DNA from: Spirochaetia bacterium
Lineage (GTDB): Bacteria; Spirochaetota; Spirochaetia; Treponematales; Treponemataceae
Reading direction: 5' to 3'
NCBI GenBank assembly: GCA_900769975.1
Contig: CAAGIR010000038.1
Span: forward strand, 1-25,033
Length of the DNA stretch: 25,033 nucleotides
Shown: piece by piece, positions 1-7,916 of the stretch
How the letters are laid out: each line of letters starts with the position of its first letter
Position numbering within the stretch: the first letter of the stretch is position 1
The notes under the pieces: model-generated
Seen by the model: the letters and a program-made list of their open reading frames with translations, nothing else
Told to the model about the DNA's origin: nothing
The model's database searches: none
Program-made: the position numbers and the translations under genes

Positions 1-119
1 CCATTTGATCTAACTTAGAGTTTCTAAAGAAACTCTTTTATTGGACTGTTCGCGATAACGCGAACGCAATTGCAATCCTCGAAAGTTGAAACTTTCTGCG
101 GTGTGCAATTTTAAGGAAC
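1..119. repeat. Hairpin-rich interspersed repeat, copy 1
   Basis: The first 91 bases match the last 91 bases of the window (24943-25033) with no gaps and 8 substitutions. It holds a chain of perfect hairpins: stem 17-24/29-36 (AGAGTTTC-TAAA-GAAACTCT), stem 48-54/59-65 (GTTCGCG-ATAA-CGCGAAC), and stem 81-86/91-96 (GAAAGT-TGAA-ACTTTC), the last nested in an outer 7-bp stem 68-74/104-110 (AATTGCA/TGCAATT). No coding frame is convincing. The right border is uncertain (about 110-130) and the left border may lie outside the window. From 120 to 297 I see only A+T-rich DNA downstream of the minus-strand barrel gene. A repeat family or a structured RNA are both possible. Confidence 0.85.
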
Positions 120-297
120 GGTTTTACCAAATTGTTCGATTTTTTCCAAAACTCGAATTTTACTATTTTATTTTTTTACTTGAATAAATTCCACATCAAT
201 TGCTTGTTTTTTAGATAAATCAATATATATTTGAAAAAAAAGGCGAAACAGAGTCTCTGAACAACTTCATCACAGATTTTGAGCCGCCACTTAAATA

Positions 298-1509
298 TTA
301 AAATTTACTTCGGTATCCAACATCAATGCTGAAGGCTTTTGCGGCATTTCCCTGTGCGAAAGCCATGAGTTTAATTTTGCCCTGAATGTGCAGTTCACCA
401 GAAAGAAAATCTGTGGTGAGGTATGGTGTCAGATCAATATTGTATCCGTTATCGGTGATGTTTCCACTTGATAAATCCAAAATGGATTTGTCAGTAAACG
501 AGAAAGCCAGGTGTGTTCCTATTGAAAAGTTTTTTCCACCTATCAGAACAGAATCAGAATAGAAATTTGCATCAAAACCAAGTGAGTCTTCTACAAAAAG
601 CATTTTTCTGACAGTTTTTGGTGGCAGACTGTAAAAACTCAAGTTTATGTGAAGGCTGTTTAGCAAAAATCTTGGCTCTATCAAAAAGTATATGTCATCA
701 GAACCTAAAACTAAATTTTTATTACTATTAAATGTTGCATTGTACAATCCAGCCTGAATAAATAACGATGTTGTATAATCGTTTCCTATGAGCATTGTTG
801 TACCTGCATGCCAATATAATTTTTCTACTGCAATTATGTAGTCCTGTTGGTTATCAGCCAAAGGAATACCAAGCCCCAAAGCAAAATCACACGTAAAATA
901 TCTGTAAACACACGCCGCACGTAAATCAGCATTAAACACAAGAAACTTCAAATCTTCATGATTAAAATACAAATATGCACCTACGGCAAACGGAGACTGG
1001 TAAAATTTTATTACATCGGCAATTCCAAATCCAAACTGAGGATAAATAATCGAACCTGCAAGTCCCAAGTAACTGTTAGAAAGTTTAGATGTAATCGAAT
1101 TTATGCTGAAATATCTTTGCAAAAATACATCAGACCCAATAGGATCGTAAGTTCCCATAAAAGCACTAAAATAATTGCTTGAATTTTGAGTTTGTGTCCT
1201 TGTAATAATGGAAAGTTCGTCAATCTGGAAAAGAGAAGGGGTAGAAGTAAAAAAATCTTCCGTAATTAAATCTGATGTATCAACAGAAAATTCAAGATGG
1301 CTCCAGACATTTTCATTAAAATTAAATTGTCCTGCAAAAAAAGCCTGCAATTTTAAATCCGGGTCATAACTGTCAGATTCAGAATTTGCCGAATAATTAA
1401 GTTTGCCTCCTGCATATCCTGAAAAAAATGAAGATGCACAAATCCTGTCAGCAAATCCAACCATAAAAAACAACATTGCAATATAAAGTTTTTTATTCAC
1501 ATTTTTCAT
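298..1509 (-). CDS. Exported beta-barrel-like outer membrane protein (hypothetical)
   Basis: A 403-residue protein with a clear N-terminal signal peptide: MKNVNKK, then a hydrophobic stretch to about residue 23, then CASSFFSGYAGG. The rest is rich in alternating polar/aromatic stretches typical of outer-membrane strands, has no internal hydrophobic helix, and ends in a terminal phenylalanine (GYRSKF), as barrel proteins often do. I chose the ATG at 1507-1509 because it starts the signal peptide and has GGGAG upstream; the open frame continues back to 1635 but that part reads as untranslated leader. A sigma-28-like promoter lies 42 bases upstream. No named family recognised; a Treponema porin or surface protein is the likely class. 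The gene is divergent from the beta-glucosidase remnant. Confidence 0.7.
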   Translation of the reverse strand: MKNVNKKLYIAMLFFMVGFADRICASSFFSGYAGGKLNYSANSESDSYDPDLKLQAFFAGQFNFNENVWSHLEFSVDTSDLITEDFFTSTPSLFQIDELSIITRTQTQNSSNYFSAFMGTYDPIGSDVFLQRYFSINSITSKLSNSYLGLAGSIIYPQFGFGIADVIKFYQSPFAVGAYLYFNHEDLKFLVFNADLRAACVYRYFTCDFALGLGIPLADNQQDYIIAVEKLYWHAGTTMLIGNDYTTSLFIQAGLYNATFNSNKNLVLGSDDIYFLIEPRFLLNSLHINLSFYSLPPKTVRKMLFVEDSLGFDANFYSDSVLIGGKNFSIGTHLAFSFTDKSILDLSSGNITDNGYNIDLTPYLTTDFLSGELHIQGKIKLMAFAQGNAAKAFSIDVGYRSKF

Positions 1510-1551
1510 AATCCTAAATCTCCCGGAAATAAATTCACTTTCACCTGTTAA

Positions 1552-1579
1552 ATATCGGCAAAAAAATGTAAAATCTTTA
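1552..1579 (-). promoter_or_regulatory. Sigma-28 (FliA)-like promoter of the barrel gene
   Basis: On the minus strand TAAA (1579-1576), a 16-base spacer and GCCGATAT (1559-1552) are followed by TTAA. The E. coli FliA consensus is TAAA-N15-GCCGATAA. The same GCCGATA(A/T)TTAA block precedes the first flaA-like gene and the giant lipoprotein gene. Expected start of transcription is about 1545, giving a leader of some 36 bases with a GGGAG ribosome site. The sigma assignment is inference. Confidence 0.55.
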
Positions 1580-1666
1580 AAACGAATATTTTGTTTGTTT
1601 ATAATTATGATATAATTTCTCAAAATATATTTCAACTTTCAAAAATTTCAAAAATGATGATATCTT

Positions 1667-2084
1667 ATGGATAAAAATTTTATGGGGAGCAGCTACGGCT
1701 TCTTATCAGATAGAAGGTGCGTGGAATGTGGATGGAAAAGGGCCGAACATTTGGGATGAATTTACGCATCAACCGCAAAAAATAAAGTACAATTCTACAG
1801 GAGATGTTGCGTGCGATCATTACAATCGCTATAAAGAAGATGTAAAACTGATGGCAGATTTAGGCTTAAAGGCTTACAGATTTGCCTTATGCACTTTAGA
1901 AGATGAACAGAATGCTTATGATTCATATTTTCATTGGTCATTTATGGATAATTTTGAATGGGCAAGCGGATATAATCCAAGATTCGGCCTTGTTTATGTT
2001 GATTATAAAGACGGCAAGAGAATTCCAAAAGATTCTGCTTACTGGTACAAAAGCGTTATTGAATCAAACGGTGAAAATCTGTAA
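1667..2084 (+). pseudogene. Decayed GH1 beta-glucosidase (internal deletion plus frameshift)
   Basis: The start at 1667 reads MDKNF and then shifts frame near 1680-1682; the next frame reads LWGAATASYQIEGAWNVDGK, the classic N-terminus of family GH1 glucosidases. The remnant continues through HYNRYKEDVKLMADLGLKAYRF and then jumps, around 1880-1930, to WSFMDNFEWASGYNPRFGLV and VDYKDGKRIPKDSAYWYKSVI, the GH1 C-terminus. About 139 codons remain of roughly 450, so some 300 residues are missing, including the NEP acid/base and ENG nucleophile motifs. No activity is possible. A TATAAT at 1611-1616 may be the old promoter's -10. It once would have cleaved beta-glucosides in the cytoplasm. The call rests on well-known motifs; only the exact junction is uncertain. 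Confidence 0.88.
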
Positions 2085-2207
2085 ATAAATTTTCCGCCTT
2101 CCAAATATTCTTTTGTTGATCAATATTTGTTATAAATAATGGTTTTTACTTATTGTTTTCTATAAACATTCTTCGTAGAATTACCACATTATTATCTGGA
2201 GAATTCT

Positions 2208-3185
2208 ATGAAATGTCAAAAACTAAAGTTTATAAGTATTTTTTCGTGCTTGTTTATTTTAATGAGTTGTGTAACAAAAAATAATCAGGCAGACGAACAG
2301 ACTCAGCAACAAAAATCAGATACACAGGAAGGTAGGAAAATGGATTATCTTGAAAAATATCAGATTAGAAACGAAATTGCGTTTGACTGTCCCAAAGAAG
2401 TTTACGAACAGCGTTCAGATATGAAAATCGGGACAGTAAAGCATGTTACTTATCATTCAAATACATGTAATGCAGACCGTAGTTTTAACATTCTTTTGCC
2501 CGCAGGTTACGATGGCGTAAAAAAATATCCTGTCATATATTTTCAGCATGGCATTTTTGGTGATGAAAATTGCATGATTAATGATGAAAGCAATAAATTT
2601 AAAACCATTACGGCAAATCTTGCAGCTGATGGAAATGCAAAAGAAGTAATTATGGTTTTTGGTCACATGTATGCATCCGACAATCCTGAATTAAAACCTG
2701 GTTTTTCTGCCGAAGCAGTTGCTCCTTATGATAATTTTATAAATGAACTCATAAATGATTTAATGCCGTACATAGAAAGCCATTATTCAGTCCTTACAGG
2801 TCGCGAAAACACTGCAATCTGCGGTTTTTCTATGGGGGGACGTGAAACTTTATATATTGGTTTACAGCGTTCAGATTTATTCGGTTACATCGGTGCAATT
2901 GCACCCGCTCCTGGTCTTGTTCCTGCAAAAGACTGGGCTATGTCGCATGAAGGACAACTTTCGCCAGAGCAGATGTGTTTTATTGAAGGAAATCCCGTTC
3001 CAGAACTTTTAATGGTATGCTGCGGTACAAATGACGGAACAGTAGGTCAATTCCCAAAAGTATATCATAAAATTTTTACTGATAATAGCGTACCTCACCT
3101 TTGGTTTGAAATAATGAGTGCCGATCACAACAATATTGCCATACGAGGCGGATTTTACCAATTTATGCTTCGTGTATTTCAATAA
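2208..3185 (+). CDS. Secreted lipoprotein esterase of the esterase-D / CE1-like alpha/beta-hydrolase family
   Basis: A 325-residue protein. Residues 1-20 form a lipoprotein signal peptide with lipobox LMSC, lipidated Cys21, then a Q/D-rich linker to about residue 43. The hydrolase domain runs from about 75 to the end: HG of the oxyanion region at 114-115 (FQHGIFGDE), nucleophile Ser208 in GFSMGG, probable acid Asp276 in GTNDGTV, and probable catalytic His307 in SADHNN. This is the PF00756 esterase fold that includes acetyl-xylan and feruloyl esterases; a role in removing acyl groups from plant polysaccharide is plausible but the substrate cannot be told. The start has a good ribosome site (CTGGAG, 7 bases before ATG). 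It is a single gene between the glucosidase remnant and cheA; 2085-2207 holds no clear promoter. Confidence 0.8.
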   Translation: MKCQKLKFISIFSCLFILMSCVTKNNQADEQTQQQKSDTQEGRKMDYLEKYQIRNEIAFDCPKEVYEQRSDMKIGTVKHVTYHSNTCNADRSFNILLPAGYDGVKKYPVIYFQHGIFGDENCMINDESNKFKTITANLAADGNAKEVIMVFGHMYASDNPELKPGFSAEAVAPYDNFINELINDLMPYIESHYSVLTGRENTAICGFSMGGRETLYIGLQRSDLFGYIGAIAPAPGLVPAKDWAMSHEGQLSPEQMCFIEGNPVPELLMVCCGTNDGTVGQFPKVYHKIFTDNSVPHLWFEIMSADHNNIAIRGGFYQFMLRVFQ

Positions 3186-3343
3186 AAAATGCTAAATTTA
3201 AGTGTGTTTCCAAAGATTACATTGTCAGTTTGTAAAACATATTATTTTAATTGCAGTAATTTGTTATTATTAAAATTTTGATGATTTTTTGGTAATTACT
3301 ATTAAAAAAGTGGAAAAAATAAAAGAAATTTTTACAATTTTGC

Positions 3344-3371
3344 TTGAAATCTATCGTTTTCGGTATATAAT
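3344..3371 (+). promoter_or_regulatory. Housekeeping promoter of the che operon, placed for a leaderless start
   Basis: TTGAAA (3344-3349), a 16-base spacer and TATAAT (3366-3371) form a good sigma-70-type promoter. Only eight bases separate the -10 from the cheA ATG at 3380, so transcription should begin at or next to the start codon. No purine-rich ribosome site exists in those eight bases (ATTTTAAT). The rest of 3186-3343 is A+T-rich and shows nothing else. Confidence 0.7.
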
Positions 3372-3379
3372 ATTTTAAT

Positions 3380-5863
3380 ATGAGTGATTATCTTGACCCA
3401 AATAACGAAGAACTCCTTAAAGACTTCTTTGCTGAAGCTGAACAGCAAGTAGAACAGTTAGAGAGTAATGTTCTTGTAATTGAAAATGATCCTTCAAATC
3501 ATGAGGCAATTGATGAAATATTTCGTGCAGCTCATACTTTGAAAGGTGGTTCTGCAACAGTAGAAATGATGGAACTTTCTCATTTTACTCATACTGTAGA
3601 AGATGTGTTGGATGAAATTCGTTCTGATAGATTAAAAGTAGACGAAAATGTTGTTGATATTTTACTTACTTCTATTGATGTAATAAAAGCAATGCTTGAA
3701 GCCCGTCAAAACGGCAGTGTCTACGAGGAAAATATTGATGATTTAGTAAATAAATTGCATGCGTATATTCCTCAAAAAGGTGATTCAAAAGCAAAACCTA
3801 AACCTGCTGCAGTTGCAAAACCTGTTTCTGTTCCTGTAGTTCAAAGTGAACCTGTTGCTCCAGCTCCTGCACAGTCATCGGGAATGATTCTTCCAGATTT
3901 GTCTGAGTCAGAATTTGCTGAATTAAAAGAAACTTGTGAAGGTTCTCAAAAACTTTGGTGCGTAGCCGTTAAATTTGATGAAAATAATCCGATGAATACT
4001 GTGGGTGGTATTCAGGTATTTGCCGCATTAAAGTCTGTCGGAAATGTGTTAAAAACAGTTCCAGATTTTGATGCACTTTACGAAGATCAATTTTACGAAG
4101 ATGTTTTCTATTATATTGCAACAGATGCCGATGGTGCAGAACTGGAAGATGCTTCATTTTTAAGTGATGTTACGCTTATTACAGATGCACATCATCTTGT
4201 AGATAATACAACGGGAACTGCCGCCGAAGTAAAACAGAGTGCAACCAGTTCAACTCCTGTTTCACAACCTGTTCAAGCTTCACAGCCAATTACTCCGTCT
4301 TTGGATTTACCACAGGGTGAAATGAGCGATGCTCAAAACGATTTGTTAAAAGACATCCTTAATGATAATGTTTTAAAACCTGAAGAATCGTCTGCAAAAA
4401 CTTCGTATAATTCAAAAGAAGAACATAAAGAAAAAGAACAGAAAAAAGTTGAGCCTAAAAAAGAAACTTCTCACGCACAGCAAGGTTCTATTTTACGTGT
4501 TGATTCACGCAGAATTGATAACCTTATGAATCTTGTGTCAGAAGCAGTTATTAATAAGGCATCGTTTAATCAGCTTGCAATGCAGAATGCAAACGAAATT
4601 TCGCATTTTATGACGCTTGAAACAGAGTTTAAGGAAAAACTTCATTCTTTATTTGATAAACTTCCTGAATATATTGAACAGTCAAAGAACGGTGCATCTG
4701 CAAATGAAATTAGAAAAAACATTTTGCAAGAATACAGTTCATTAAATAATATTTTTGATGATTACGAAGCGGAAACAAAAAGTATTTATACAAAATTCCG
4801 TTCTTATACACAGAATTTGGGAACAATTGCCGGTGATTTACAGGAAGGCGTTATGAAAATCCGAATGGTTCCTATCAATCAGATTTTTAGCCGTTTCCCA
4901 CGAGTTGTCCGAGATTTGCAGCGTGATTTGAATAAAAAAATTGATTTGCAGATTGAAGGTGAGGATACAGAACTTGATAAATCTGTAGTAGAAGACCTTC
5001 TCGATCCTATCATGCATTGTGTCAGAAATTCTGTTGATCATGGAATTGAAATGCCGGATGTTCGTGTTGCAAACGGAAAGTCAGAAACTGGTACTGTTTT
5101 GTTAAAAGCATCAAATGAAGGAAATATGATTGTCATTGAAATTAAAGATGACGGTGCTGGAATTGATGTTGATAAAGTAAAGCGAAAGGCTGTTGAAAAA
5201 GGTCTTATTCACCCGGAAAAGGTAATAACAGATCAGGAAGCGTATCAGCTTATAATGCAGCCAGGTTTTTCTACTGCAGATAAGATTTCAAATATTTCTG
5301 GACGTGGTGTTGGACTTGATGTTGTAAAGACAATGATTCAAAACCTCAAAGGTACAATTTCTGTTAATTCGTCAAAAGGAAAAGGAACCTCGTTTATTAT
5401 TAAACTTCCATTAACTTTGGCAATTATACAGGGATTGCTTGTTCGTGTTGGTCGTGAAGTTTATTCTATCCCAATTGCAAACGTAATTGAAAGTCAGTGT
5501 ATAAACATAAAGGATATAAATCATATTGATAACTATGAAATTATGAACGTTCGTAATGAAGTCATCAGTATTTTACGTCTTTCAAGACTTTTTGGCATAA
5601 AAGAAACTGTTCAGTCAGAAGAATGTTATATAGTTATTGTTGGTTCACAAGAGAAAAAAATTGGTATTATGGTTGATGCTTTAATTGGCGAAGAAGATGT
5701 CGTAATCAAACCATTGAAAGATCAGTTTACCAATTCTCCTGCTATTGCGGGTGCTTCAATTCTAGGTGATGGTTCTGTATCATTGATTATTGATGTTAGT
5801 CAGCTTCTTGAACTTGGCGTAAAACAAGAATTGCTTGCTCAACAGCAAAACCAGCTAATGTAA
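3380..5863 (+). CDS. cheA: Chemotaxis histidine kinase CheA
   Basis: An 827-residue cytoplasmic kinase that phosphorylates CheY in response to chemoreceptors. Visible domains: HPt domain 1-110 with phospho-acceptor His52 in AAHTLKGGSAT; Ala/Pro-rich linker 130-165; a P2-like CheY-binding region about 170-275; a Ser/Gln/Lys-rich linker; dimerisation domain from about 370; ATPase domain with N-box HCVRNSVDHGIE near 545, G1 box DDGAGID near 590 and G2 box GRGVGLDVVK near 640; and a CheW-like coupling domain about 683-815. All key residues are present. The dimerisation domain contains an unusually long insert between about residues 395 and 470. First gene of cheA-cheW-cheX-cheY. There is no ribosome site; the ATG sits eight bases after a TATAAT box, suggesting a leaderless mRNA. 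Confidence 0.97.
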   Translation: MSDYLDPNNEELLKDFFAEAEQQVEQLESNVLVIENDPSNHEAIDEIFRAAHTLKGGSATVEMMELSHFTHTVEDVLDEIRSDRLKVDENVVDILLTSIDVIKAMLEARQNGSVYEENIDDLVNKLHAYIPQKGDSKAKPKPAAVAKPVSVPVVQSEPVAPAPAQSSGMILPDLSESEFAELKETCEGSQKLWCVAVKFDENNPMNTVGGIQVFAALKSVGNVLKTVPDFDALYEDQFYEDVFYYIATDADGAELEDASFLSDVTLITDAHHLVDNTTGTAAEVKQSATSSTPVSQPVQASQPITPSLDLPQGEMSDAQNDLLKDILNDNVLKPEESSAKTSYNSKEEHKEKEQKKVEPKKETSHAQQGSILRVDSRRIDNLMNLVSEAVINKASFNQLAMQNANEISHFMTLETEFKEKLHSLFDKLPEYIEQSKNGASANEIRKNILQEYSSLNNIFDDYEAETKSIYTKFRSYTQNLGTIAGDLQEGVMKIRMVPINQIFSRFPRVVRDLQRDLNKKIDLQIEGEDTELDKSVVEDLLDPIMHCVRNSVDHGIEMPDVRVANGKSETGTVLLKASNEGNMIVIEIKDDGAGIDVDKVKRKAVEKGLIHPEKVITDQEAYQLIMQPGFSTADKISNISGRGVGLDVVKTMIQNLKGTISVNSSKGKGTSFIIKLPLTLAIIQGLLVRVGREVYSIPIANVIESQCINIKDINHIDNYEIMNVRNEVISILRLSRLFGIKETVQSEECYIVIVGSQEKKIGIMVDALIGEEDVVIKPLKDQFTNSPAIAGASILGDGSVSLIIDVSQLLELGVKQELLAQQQNQLM

Positions 5864-5887
5864 CAGGTCAATATTAGGAGTATTTTT

Positions 5888-7297
5888 ATGGAATTAGAAA
5901 ATAAAACACTTGTATCTACTGATGTAGCAGAGCAGGTAGATGAAAGAAATGAAAATGCAACTGTTATTGATTTTAAGATGGTTACGTTTTCCCTTGCAGA
6001 TAAAGACTATTCTGTAGATATTATGTATGTAAAGGAAATTGCCAAAGCTGGAAGATTTACTTATGTTCCAAATACTTTGCCATTTGTCCTTGGTGTATAC
6101 AATCTTCGTGGAGAAATTATTCCTATTTTAGATTTGCGTCTGTTTTTTAATATAGAAGTTCCTCCTCGTGATGAAAATAAACTTGAAAATATGATTATCC
6201 TTACTGTAGATGATCAGATTTTTGGTATTGTTGTAGACAAAATTGACAAAGTGGTGGGCGTTCAAAAAAGTACAATTCAGCCTCCTCATCCTCTTTTTGG
6301 TGATATTAATATAAAATATATTGATGGTGTTGTTGAAAGTAATAATCGCCTCTATGTCCTTCTTGATGTAACTCGAATTTTTTCGTCTAAAGATAATTAT
6401 GAATCATCAGAAAATGATATAGTTGCCGCACAATATTCAAAACCTCAGACAGTAATTTCAAAACCTGCAGGAGCACCTTCCGCTCCAGTTTTGGCCGCTG
6501 CTGCAGAAAAATTCCCTTCAGAAATTGCAAAGGGAATTACGCAGGTTGCAAAAAATACTGAAGTAGATTTAAAATTTATTCAGGATAGTTTAAAAAATTA
6601 TTCAAAATTCTTTGTTTCGCCAGTTAATCAATCGTGGGTAGCACATCGTTATGAAGAATTGAAAAAACAAAAAAATGAAGTTAATCCTCAGCTTCATAAT
6701 CAAAACGATTCTGATGAATTTTTAAAACCTTTCTGGTCATCGTGTACAAATACGTGGTGGACAAAACAATACGCTGAAAATCTTGAAAAAGCACTTCCAG
6801 AAAATTCTGCAAAACAAATTGTTGTATGGAATCCTGGTTGTGGAAAAGGAACAGAAACATATTCTTTGGCATGTGTTCTTAAAAAACGTTATCCGAATGC
6901 ACGAATAAGAATTTATGCACAGGATATCGATTTATTAAGTGTTTCGAATGCTTCTTTAATTTCTGTTCCTCAAAATTTGGCTACAGACTGGTATGCTCCG
7001 TTCCTAACTAAAAAAGCAAATGGAGATTATACTTTTAGTCAAGAAATAAAAGATAGTATAATGTTTGAATATCATGATTGTAAAAATACAAATGCCTTAC
7101 CTATGGTGGATATTGTTTTTGCAAGGGATATTCTTTCTATGCTTGACGAGAATGCTCAGGAAACGGTTGTTTCTGACTTCTTGGAAAAAATGAAAGGAAA
7201 TGGTATAGTTATTATTGGTGAAAATGAAGCTATGCCTTCGGCTTTCAATTTTGGCGAAAAAACTGTAGATAAAATTGTTGCTTATTGCAAGGATTAA
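5888..7297 (+). CDS. cheW: CheW coupling protein fused to a degenerate CheR-like methyltransferase domain
   Basis: A 469-residue fusion. Residues 28-166 are a complete CheW domain (FSLADKDYSVDI, the LPFVLGVYNLRGEIIPILD block, and a second half ending near RLYVLLDVTRIF) that couples receptors to CheA. After an Ala/Pro linker (190-215), residues 300-469 resemble the SAM-binding half of CheR: NPGCGKGTETYSLA (315-328), a YAQDID strand near 345, and DIVFARDIL near 411. The usual CheR motif GCSTGEEPYS is altered to GCGKGTETYS, so methyl transfer is doubtful; the N-terminal receptor-recognition part of CheR is not obvious. I recall that Treponema denticola has such a CheW-CheR-like protein acting in the chemoreceptor array. 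The gene starts 24 bases after cheA with ribosome site TAGGAG. Confidence 0.93.
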   Translation: MELENKTLVSTDVAEQVDERNENATVIDFKMVTFSLADKDYSVDIMYVKEIAKAGRFTYVPNTLPFVLGVYNLRGEIIPILDLRLFFNIEVPPRDENKLENMIILTVDDQIFGIVVDKIDKVVGVQKSTIQPPHPLFGDINIKYIDGVVESNNRLYVLLDVTRIFSSKDNYESSENDIVAAQYSKPQTVISKPAGAPSAPVLAAAAEKFPSEIAKGITQVAKNTEVDLKFIQDSLKNYSKFFVSPVNQSWVAHRYEELKKQKNEVNPQLHNQNDSDEFLKPFWSSCTNTWWTKQYAENLEKALPENSAKQIVVWNPGCGKGTETYSLACVLKKRYPNARIRIYAQDIDLLSVSNASLISVPQNLATDWYAPFLTKKANGDYTFSQEIKDSIMFEYHDCKNTNALPMVDIVFARDILSMLDENAQETVVSDFLEKMKGNGIVIIGENEAMPSAFNFGEKTVDKIVAYCKD

Positions 7298-7317
7298 AAA
7301 AAATATAGGAGACAAAT

Positions 7318-7800
7318 ATGCGAGTAGAGTATATTAATCCATTTGTTGAAACTTCTTTTAGAGTTCTTCAAGAAGTTCTTGGTGGAGCAGAAGTAAAACG
7401 TGGAGATTTGTATTTAAAATCAACAGCTATGCCTGTTATGGGTGTTGCTGCTTTAGTTGGTTTGGCAGGAGATGTAGAAGGTCGTGTTCTTTTTGATATG
7501 ACAATGGAAACAGCTTTAAATATTGCTTCTGCAATGAATGGTGAACAATTGCCAGAATTTGATGATTTGGCAAAAGCTACAATCAGTGAATTGGCAAACT
7601 TGATTACTGCACAAGCCGTAACAAAATTGCATGAATTGGGATTCCGCTTTGACCTGACACCTCCAGCACTTTTTGTTGGTCAGAAAATGGAAATTGCTGC
7701 TTTGGGTGGAACTACAGACAGTGTAGAGGCTCTTATTGTACCTCTTCTTTCTGATTGCGGTAAAATTGAAGTAAACGTTTCTATTAGGGAACGAGCATAA
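7318..7800 (+). CDS. cheX: CheY-phosphate phosphatase CheX
   Basis: A 160-residue protein of the CheC/CheX phosphatase family, matching the usual CheX length. The signature helix is ATISELANLITAQA, with the catalytic pair Glu91 and Asn94 in E-x-x-N spacing, which inserts into the CheY active site to speed dephosphorylation. Spirochaetes typically use CheX in place of CheZ. The domain occupies the whole protein: an N-terminal helix FVETSFRVLQEVLGG and strand VEGRVLFDM precede the signature helix. The gene begins 20 bases after cheW with ribosome site TAGGAG and is the third gene of the operon. A 129-base hairpin-rich stretch separates it from cheY. Confidence 0.95.
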   Translation: MRVEYINPFVETSFRVLQEVLGGAEVKRGDLYLKSTAMPVMGVAALVGLAGDVEGRVLFDMTMETALNIASAMNGEQLPEFDDLAKATISELANLITAQAVTKLHELGFRFDLTPPALFVGQKMEIAALGGTTDSVEALIVPLLSDCGKIEVNVSIRERA

Positions 7801-7810
7801 AAAAAAGAAA

Positions 7811-7838
7811 AATAAATCAGGAGCAACATAGTTGCTCT
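7811..7838 (+). repeat. 28-bp direct repeat with hairpin, copy A
   Basis: A 28-base sequence repeated perfectly at 7889-7916. It holds TCAGGAG (7816-7822), which looks like a ribosome-binding site, running into a 7-bp perfect hairpin GAGCAAC-ATA-GTTGCTC (7821-7837). It lies 10 bases after the cheX stop codon. Confidence 0.85.
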
Positions 7839-7854
7839 AAAAGAAGGATGAGCT

Positions 7855-7878
7855 AAAAAATGCTTACGCATTTTTTTT
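7855..7878 (+). terminator. Terminator-like hairpin between cheX and cheY
   Basis: A 9-bp stem AAAAAATGC/GCATTTTTT with loop TTAC (7864-7867) is followed directly by a run of T (eight T in all, 7871-7878). The stem is A-T rich, so it would be a weak terminator or attenuator rather than a full stop. It sits between the two copies of the 28-bp repeat, and short flanking GAGC/GCTC segments (7850-7853 and 7882-7885) could extend it. Confidence 0.45.
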
Positions 7879-7888
7879 AACGCTCTCC

Positions 7889-7916
7889 AATAAATCAGGA
7901 GCAACATAGTTGCTCT
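7889..7916 (+). repeat. 28-bp direct repeat with hairpin, copy B
   Basis: Exact second copy of 7811-7838, with hairpin GAGCAAC-ATA-GTTGCTC at 7899-7915. It ends immediately before CTCAGGAG (7917-7924), the true ribosome site of cheY. TCAGGAG thus occurs three times in this spacer (7816, 7895, 7918); in the first two the GAG part is in a hairpin stem, and the third is free. Confidence 0.85.

Noticed and set aside
1..119. Terminal repeats as part of a CRISPR array or an IS end
   Set aside because: Only one unit at each end, no regular spacers, no cas or transposase gene in the window, and multiple hairpins rather than one short repeat.
1510..1635. Longer N-terminus of the barrel protein from the upstream start
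   Set aside because: The extra 42 residues carry no motif, hide the signal peptide and cover the sigma-28-like promoter.
1903..2088. Small plus-strand open frame in the glucosidase remnant
   Set aside because: Out of frame with the recognisable GH1 C-terminus and without a ribosome site; a shadow.
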